In this document: piece by piece, positions 5,647 through 9,065 of the stretch
How positions within the stretch are numbered: the first letter of the stretch is position 1
Layout: each line of letters starts with the position of its first letter
Notes under the pieces: model-generated
Databases searched by the model: none
Seen by the model: only the letters and a program-made list of their open reading frames with translations
Told to the model about the DNA's origin: nothing
Source: JBFMHD01 sp040752395 [NCBI: Candidatus Hydrogenedentota bacterium]
GTDB lineage: Bacteria; JBFMHD01
Length of the DNA stretch: 9,065 nt
Reading direction: 5' to 3'
Assembly (NCBI GenBank): GCA_040752395.1
Contig: JBFMHD010000116.1
Span: 1 to 9,065 of the forward strand
Program-made: the position numbers and the translations under genes

Positions 5647-7017
5647 GTGAAAAGGATATTTTTGTTTTCGATAGTTTTATTAATCTCATTTGCCACCCAG
5701 ATAAAAGGAGTAATCTATCATAGTAAAGTTGATGGTCCGATAGACCCTATAATTGCAAGATATATAGAAAATACAATCCTTAAAGCTGAGAGAGAAGGGA
5801 ATGTTACTTTAATAGTATTTGAGATTAATACGCCGGGTGGTCTTGTTGACTCTATGGAGACCATAGTTAAGGCTATCTCTAATACCCATATCCCGGTCTG
5901 TATCTATGTTGCGCCGAAGACCGCGCGTGCAGCATCTGCGGGCGCGTTTATAGCTTTATCAGCTGATATTATCGCGATGGCACCGCAAACACACATAGGA
6001 GCAGCACATCCTGTTACTATGGGCTCTAATCCGGAAAAATCAAAAACAAAACCATGGGATGAATGGTTGAAGGAGAATAAAGAGGATACAAAAAGGGTAA
6101 AGAGAACCCCACCACTATCTAATGAAGATGCTATGATGGAGAAAATAACGAATTATCTTGCAGCTAAAGCTAAATCACTTGCAAAAGCGCACAACCGGAA
6201 TGAAACCTGGGCTGAAAAATCTGTGAGAGAAAGTATTATAACAGATGAAGAGCAGGCTTACAAAGATAAAGTTATAGAGATCATCGCAGAGGATTTCGAT
6301 GAATTGATAACTAAAATACAGGGATTGAAAATAAATAAATTTAATAAAGAGATTATATTAGACTTAGAAGATAAAAGTACAAGAGAGCTTGAGATGAGTT
6401 TTTCTGAATATTTCCTGCATTCCATCGCCAATCCACAGGTGGCTTATTTTCTCTTGATACTCGGGTTTTTTGGCATATTTTTTGAGTTTAAAGCAGGTGG
6501 TATAGGTTTCCCCGGGGTTTTTGGCGGTATATGTCTTATACTTGCGTTTGTAAGTTTACAGATGTTACCTATTAATATAGCAGGTCTTTTACTTATTATT
6601 TTAGGTATCATATTACTTATACTGGAGGTCAAGATTGTGAGTTATGGAATTCTAACTATAGGTGGTATTATCTCGTTTGTGTTTGGTTCTATGATACTTA
6701 TAGATTCGCCAAAAGGCGCGACTTATTATTCTATCCCTATGGGAATGATTTCAGGTGTAACAGTTGCTCTTGTTCTTTTTATTTTTATTGTTGGGTTTTT
6801 TGCTGTAAAGATATTCAGAAAGAAAATAGAGACAGGTAAAGAAGGTTTAATAGATAAGATAGGTATCGTGAAAGAGAGGCTTGCTCCTTCGGGTTATATA
6901 AGGGTTGAGGGTGAACTCTGGCAGGCAAAGAGTGTTAATGCCGAAACGATTGAGGCAGGCGCGGAAGTAGTAGTAAAGGAGGTTCAGGCGAGAATTTTAA
7001 TCGTTGAAAAACGATAA
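5647..7017 (+). CDS. nfeD: Long-form NfeD membrane serine protease (stomatin operon partner)
   Basis: A 456-residue protein with the full long-form NfeD layout. A signal peptide or membrane anchor covers residues 1-21 (KRIFLFSIVLLISFATQ). A ClpP-like protease domain covers about 22-225, and about five membrane helices lie between 265 and 390. A C-terminal OB-fold NfeD domain runs from about 396 to 456 (TGKEGLI...ELWQAKS). In the archaeal homologue PH1510 the catalytic pair is a serine in an ASAG motif and a lysine downstream. Here these are Ser97 in AASAGAFIAL and Lys166 in EKITNY, both intact, with INTPGG at 60-65 as the oxyanion strand. A basic insert (about 124-160) separates them. I chose GTG 5647 because it starts at the signal peptide; an in-frame TTG at 5569 would precede it with poor sequence. 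The next gene encodes slipin, the protease's known substrate and partner. Confidence 0.92.
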   Translation: MKRIFLFSIVLLISFATQIKGVIYHSKVDGPIDPIIARYIENTILKAEREGNVTLIVFEINTPGGLVDSMETIVKAISNTHIPVCIYVAPKTARAASAGAFIALSADIIAMAPQTHIGAAHPVTMGSNPEKSKTKPWDEWLKENKEDTKRVKRTPPLSNEDAMMEKITNYLAAKAKSLAKAHNRNETWAEKSVRESIITDEEQAYKDKVIEIIAEDFDELITKIQGLKINKFNKEIILDLEDKSTRELEMSFSEYFLHSIANPQVAYFLLILGFFGIFFEFKAGGIGFPGVFGGICLILAFVSLQMLPINIAGLLLIILGIILLILEVKIVSYGILTIGGIISFVFGSMILIDSPKGATYYSIPMGMISGVTVALVLFIFIVGFFAVKIFRKKIETGKEGLIDKIGIVKERLAPSGYIRVEGELWQAKSVNAETIEAGAEVVVKEVQARILIVEKR

Positions 7018-7043
7018 AATTAGATGAAAGGAGTTGATATGTT

Positions 7044-7099
7044 GGCTTCAGGCTCCAGGTGGCTGTAGTCCGTAGCCTGTAGCCTGTAGCCCGTCCTGA
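7044..7099 (+). repeat. Heptamer tandem array, copy C
   Basis: Eight contiguous 7-base units between nfeD and the slipin gene: GGCTTCA, GGCTCCA, GGTGGCT, GTAGTCC, GTAGCCT, GTAGCCT, GTAGCCC, GTCCTGA. The first two units are the reverse complement of TGGAGCC-TGAAGCC at 8061-8074. The array follows GGAGTTGATATG (7030-7041). The 165-base gap separates two genes that usually sit close together. Confidence 0.8.
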
Positions 7100-7121
7100 C
7101 ACCTCTCATTTCTTCCGTTAT

Positions 7122-7137
7122 CTTGCTTCTTGCTTCT
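7122..7137 (-). repeat. Heptamer array, copy C2, inverted relative to copy A
   Basis: TGCTTCT occurs twice in tandem (7124-7137). This is the exact reverse complement of AGAAGCA, the unit found twice at 1534-1547, nearly 5.6 kb away. It also creates TTGCTT at 7123-7128, 15 bases before TATTAT (7144-7149), so the repeat may supply a weak -35-like element upstream of the slipin gene. That promoter reading is only a guess. Confidence 0.6.
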
Positions 7138-7182
7138 ATTTGATATTATTAGAGTTACAACGTTTTTCAGAGGAGGTTAGCT

Positions 7183-7929
7183 ATGATAAACTTCTGGGTT
7201 ATTTTAGGTATAATCATTCTTCTTTTTTTAATCAATGCTATTAAGATTGTTCGAGAGTATGAGCGAGGTGTTATATTCAGGTTCGGTCGTCTTGTTGGAG
7301 CAAAAGGTCCAGGATTGTTTTTTATAATCCCTATTGTTGATAGAATGGTGAAAGTAGATTTAAGGGTTATAACAATGGATGTACCGTCTCAGGAAGTTAT
7401 AACAAGAGACAATGTCCCGTTAAGAGTGAATGCTGTTGTATATTTCAGGGTTCTTGATGCCTGCAATGCAGTTGTAAAAGTGAATGATTATTTTATAGCA
7501 ACAAGTCAGATATCGCAAACTACATTAAGGTCGGTTCTTGGTCAGATGGAGCTTGATGAACTTTTAGCTGAAAGAGACAAGATAAACAAAAGATTACAGG
7601 AGATAATAGATGAGATGACTGACCAGTGGGGTATAAAAGTGAGTGTAGTTGAGGTAAAGGATGTTGAGTTACCCGAGGGAATGAAACGAGCGATGGCGAG
7701 ACAGGCTGAGGCTGAAAGAGAAAGGAGAGCCAAGATTATAGCAGCTGAAGGTGAGTATCAGGCTGCTGAGAAACTCACTCAAGCTGCTGAGGTAATTAGT
7801 AAGAACCCTGTAACGATACAATTAAGATACCTTCAGACATTAATCGAGGTTGCTTCTGAGAATAATTCGACAACATTGTTCCCTATACCGATTGATTTAT
7901 TTAAAGCATTTATGGATAAAAAGAGCTAA
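7183..7929 (+). CDS. Slipin (stomatin/SPFH-family membrane protein)
   Basis: A 248-residue SPFH protein. One hydrophobic helix (residues 3-20) precedes the stomatin domain, with [12 protein letters not shown] (25-36), GPGLFFIIP (42-50), a [20 protein letters not shown] segment (66-85) and [19 protein letters not shown] (156-174). An Ala/Glu-rich coiled coil follows (about 174-205, [17 protein letters not shown]), and a short hydrophobic C-terminal segment (about 210-245) is used for oligomerisation. Archaeal slipin PH1511 is cleaved at its C-terminus by the NfeD protease PH1510, and the gene for that protease lies directly upstream here. AGGAGG at 7171-7176 is an excellent ribosome-binding site six bases before the ATG. 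The 165-base gap from nfeD holds heptamer repeats and may contain its own weak promoter. These proteins organise membrane microdomains; the physiological client here is unknown. Confidence 0.95.
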   Translation: MINFWVILGIIILLFLINAIKIVREYERGVIFRFGRLVGAKGPGLFFIIPIVDRMVKVDLRVITMDVPSQEVITRDNVPLRVNAVVYFRVLDACNAVVKVNDYFIATSQISQTTLRSVLGQMELDELLAERDKINKRLQEIIDEMTDQWGIKVSVVEVKDVELPEGMKRAMARQAEAERERRAKIIAAEGEYQAAEKLTQAAEVISKNPVTIQLRYLQTLIEVASENNSTTLFPIPIDLFKAFMDKKS

Positions 7930-7949
7930 GCGAAATTCTTTTGAACTTC

Positions 7950-8043
7950 GAATTGAAAATTTCACCCCCTTAGATACTGGTAGCTAATTATGATTAGAGG
8001 TAATTTTGACTTATCTAAGGGGGGAGATTGGGAATTGAAAATT
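7950..8043. repeat. 70-bp hairpin element flanked by 12-bp direct repeats
   Basis: CCCCCTTAGATA (7965-7976) pairs perfectly with TATCTAAGGGGG (8012-8023). With one bulged A (7964), six further pairs extend the stem to 7958/8029, one of them G-U. The loop is 35 bases. GAATTGAAAATT occurs at 7950-7961 and again at 8032-8043, flanking the structure. It lies between two convergent genes, where a terminator is expected, but no T-run follows on the plus strand and only TTTT on the minus strand. A small non-autonomous mobile repeat (MITE- or REP-like) fits as well. The structure is seen; its role is not known. Confidence 0.6.
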
Positions 8044-8060
8044 ACCCGCGACTTTTCAAC

Positions 8061-8088
8061 TGGAGCCTGAAGCCAGTAGCCCGAAGCC
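8061..8088 (+). repeat. Heptamer tandem array, copy D
   Basis: Four units sharing an AGCC end: TGGAGCC, TGAAGCC, AGTAGCC, CGAAGCC, then TGAATTT. The 16 bases 8060-8075 are the exact reverse complement of 7043-7058 in copy C. It lies between the hairpin element and the end of the mlaD-like gene, inside no gene. Confidence 0.75.
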
Positions 8089-8120
8089 TGAATTTACAAT
8101 GGAGCGAAGTGACAAATAGG

Positions 8121-9065
8121 CTATTGCCCAATACCGATAGTTGTTATCAGGTATTTTAAATCTTTGTCTTCGAACTCGAACTTACCGCCGAGCCAGAAGC
8201 ACGCATCTGAACCGAGATTGTCACCACCAGCTCTGAGGTAAAGATTTTTATAGAGATTATATTCTAAATATGACCTTATTCTGATATTATCAATTCTTTC
8301 TTCATTTTCGTAGGTCTCTCGTGTTTCAAGCAAACAAGAAGTTTTATCATTGATTTTGTAATCGATCCCGGCACCGATTCGTGATTCAAATAACCCGGCT
8401 CTAAATGTCAATCTATCATTATAGAATTTATATCCTATCTGTAAATCGAGGTCTATTTCAGTATCTCTATCCTTTTTAGTGATATCGCGGCCAGAGGTCA
8501 TATCAAGACCTATGGAATAAAATTTATGGGTATTTGGTTCGATCCTTAAATAAGCGTTTGTAAGGTTCTCCTCACGTTCAAAATTTTTCATATCAGAAGC
8601 ACCAAGATATATTTTTATCTCTTTACTTTTCTGTGTTATCTCTGAGATATCAGTTAGAGCTATTTTAGTTTTATCGAGCGTTTCCACTGCTTTGAGGTAG
8701 ATTGTATCTTCATTAATCAGTTTACCAACAGTACCCTGACTCGTCTCTATTTTATCAGCTATTTTATTAAGTTTTTCTCCAAGATTTTTGAACTGATTTG
8801 ATAATTCCTCAAGCTCGGTATATACTTTATCTTCTTTGATAAGTTTGCCGAGTGTACCTTTGCCCTCACTAATATCAGTTGTAAGACTTTCTACCTTAGA
8901 AGTTATACGATTAATTTTTTCTGATATATCTTTAGCATCAACATAAATCTCATCGCTTGAGATCAGTTTTCCAACTGTCCCTTCAGCCTCCTCAATCTTT
9001 TTAATAATAGCGATAGCTCTTTCTGCTACATTCTGAAAATCAAGCGCCATATTATTGAAGTTTTC
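8121..9065 (-). CDS. mlaD: MlaD-type lipid-transport protein with C-terminal beta-barrel (N-terminus cut by window edge)
   Basis: The reading frame is open to the window edge, so the ATG at 9050 is internal and the N-terminal membrane helix and MCE domain lie outside. Residues are numbered from that ATG. Residues 1-140 form a helical, coiled-coil region with three copies of GT[VL]GKLI at 24-30, 65-71 and 106-112, exactly 41 residues apart, each followed by D-x-[IV]-Y; this is typical of MlaD/MCE proteins of Mla-type ABC lipid transporters. Residues about 145-309 consist of alternating amphipathic strands rich in Tyr and Gly (for example DLQIGYKFYNDRLTFRAGLF at 202-221), as in an outer-membrane beta-barrel. 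In Veillonella parvula a single MlaD with MCE, helical and barrel parts bridges both membranes, and this protein has the layout of its distal two parts. It ends in Gln rather than the usual aromatic residue. Confidence 0.8.
   Translation of the reverse strand, partial: ENFNNMALDFQNVAERAIAIIKKIEEAEGTVGKLISSDEIYVDAKDISEKINRITSKVESLTTDISEGKGTLGKLIKEDKVYTELEELSNQFKNLGEKLNKIADKIETSQGTVGKLINEDTIYLKAVETLDKTKIALTDISEITQKSKEIKIYLGASDMKNFEREENLTNAYLRIEPNTHKFYSIGLDMTSGRDITKKDRDTEIDLDLQIGYKFYNDRLTFRAGLFESRIGAGIDYKINDKTSCLLETRETYENEERIDNIRIRSYLEYNLYKNLYLRAGGDNLGSDACFWLGGKFEFEDKDLKYLITTIGIGQ

Noticed and set aside
6444-7733. Short minus-strand frames inside nfeD and the slipin gene
   Set aside because: Antisense frames of well-recognised genes, with low-complexity products.
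1534-8088. Heptamer arrays as a CRISPR array
   Set aside because: Units are 7 bp, contiguous and degenerate, with no spacers of constant length and no cas genes.

Overview
The window is an AT-rich stretch of a bacterial chromosome with ordinary housekeeping gene order, probably from an uncultured diderm (two-membrane) lineage outside the well-known Proteobacteria. I cannot fix the phylum. The diderm inference rests on the gene at the right edge, an MlaD-type lipid-transport protein that seems to carry its own outer-membrane beta-barrel. The long-form Nif3 protein, zinc-ribbon coiled-coil protein and RNase HI in a row resemble a neighbourhood seen near rpoD in many bacteria.

Layout, left to right. 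Positions 1-965 hold the end of trpE and all of trpG, overlapping by four bases (tryptophan branch, anthranilate synthase). Positions 1043-1392 hold a HicB-type antitoxin followed by a HicA toxin gene cut to about 42 codons, so the toxin is probably dead. A CAU-anticodon tRNA follows at 1451-1523. Then come three co-oriented genes: Nif3-like (1638-2750), a C4 zinc-ribbon coiled-coil protein (2855-3577) and an RNase HI-family protein (3567-4094). A membrane-bound GAF/PP2C (RsbU-like) phosphatase faces them on the minus strand (4075-5559), with a 20-bp tail-to-tail overlap. Divergent from it is a long-form NfeD membrane protease (5647-7017) followed by a slipin (7183-7929), the known NfeD/stomatin partnership. 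The convergent mlaD-like gene (8121 to the edge) closes the window.

The most unusual structure is not in the large genes. Four of the intergenic gaps carry degenerate tandem arrays of 7-bp units (1534-1561, 2790-2838, 7044-7099 with 7122-7137, 8061-8088). Units are shared between sites in both orientations, including a 16-base exact inverted match between 7043-7058 and 8060-8075. Three of the arrays lie close to a repeated AGTTGATATG module that resembles a ribosome-binding site plus start codon.

A second surprise is a perfect 18-bp inverted repeat (1635-1652 / 1680-1697) across the start of the Nif3 gene. In mRNA it would bury the Shine-Dalgarno-like GGGAGG and the ATG in a hairpin. A 13-codon leader reading frame ends in a TGA just before that hairpin. 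A third is a 70-bp hairpin element bracketed by 12-bp direct repeats between the two convergent genes at 7930-8120. No gap without a gene exceeds 300 bases.
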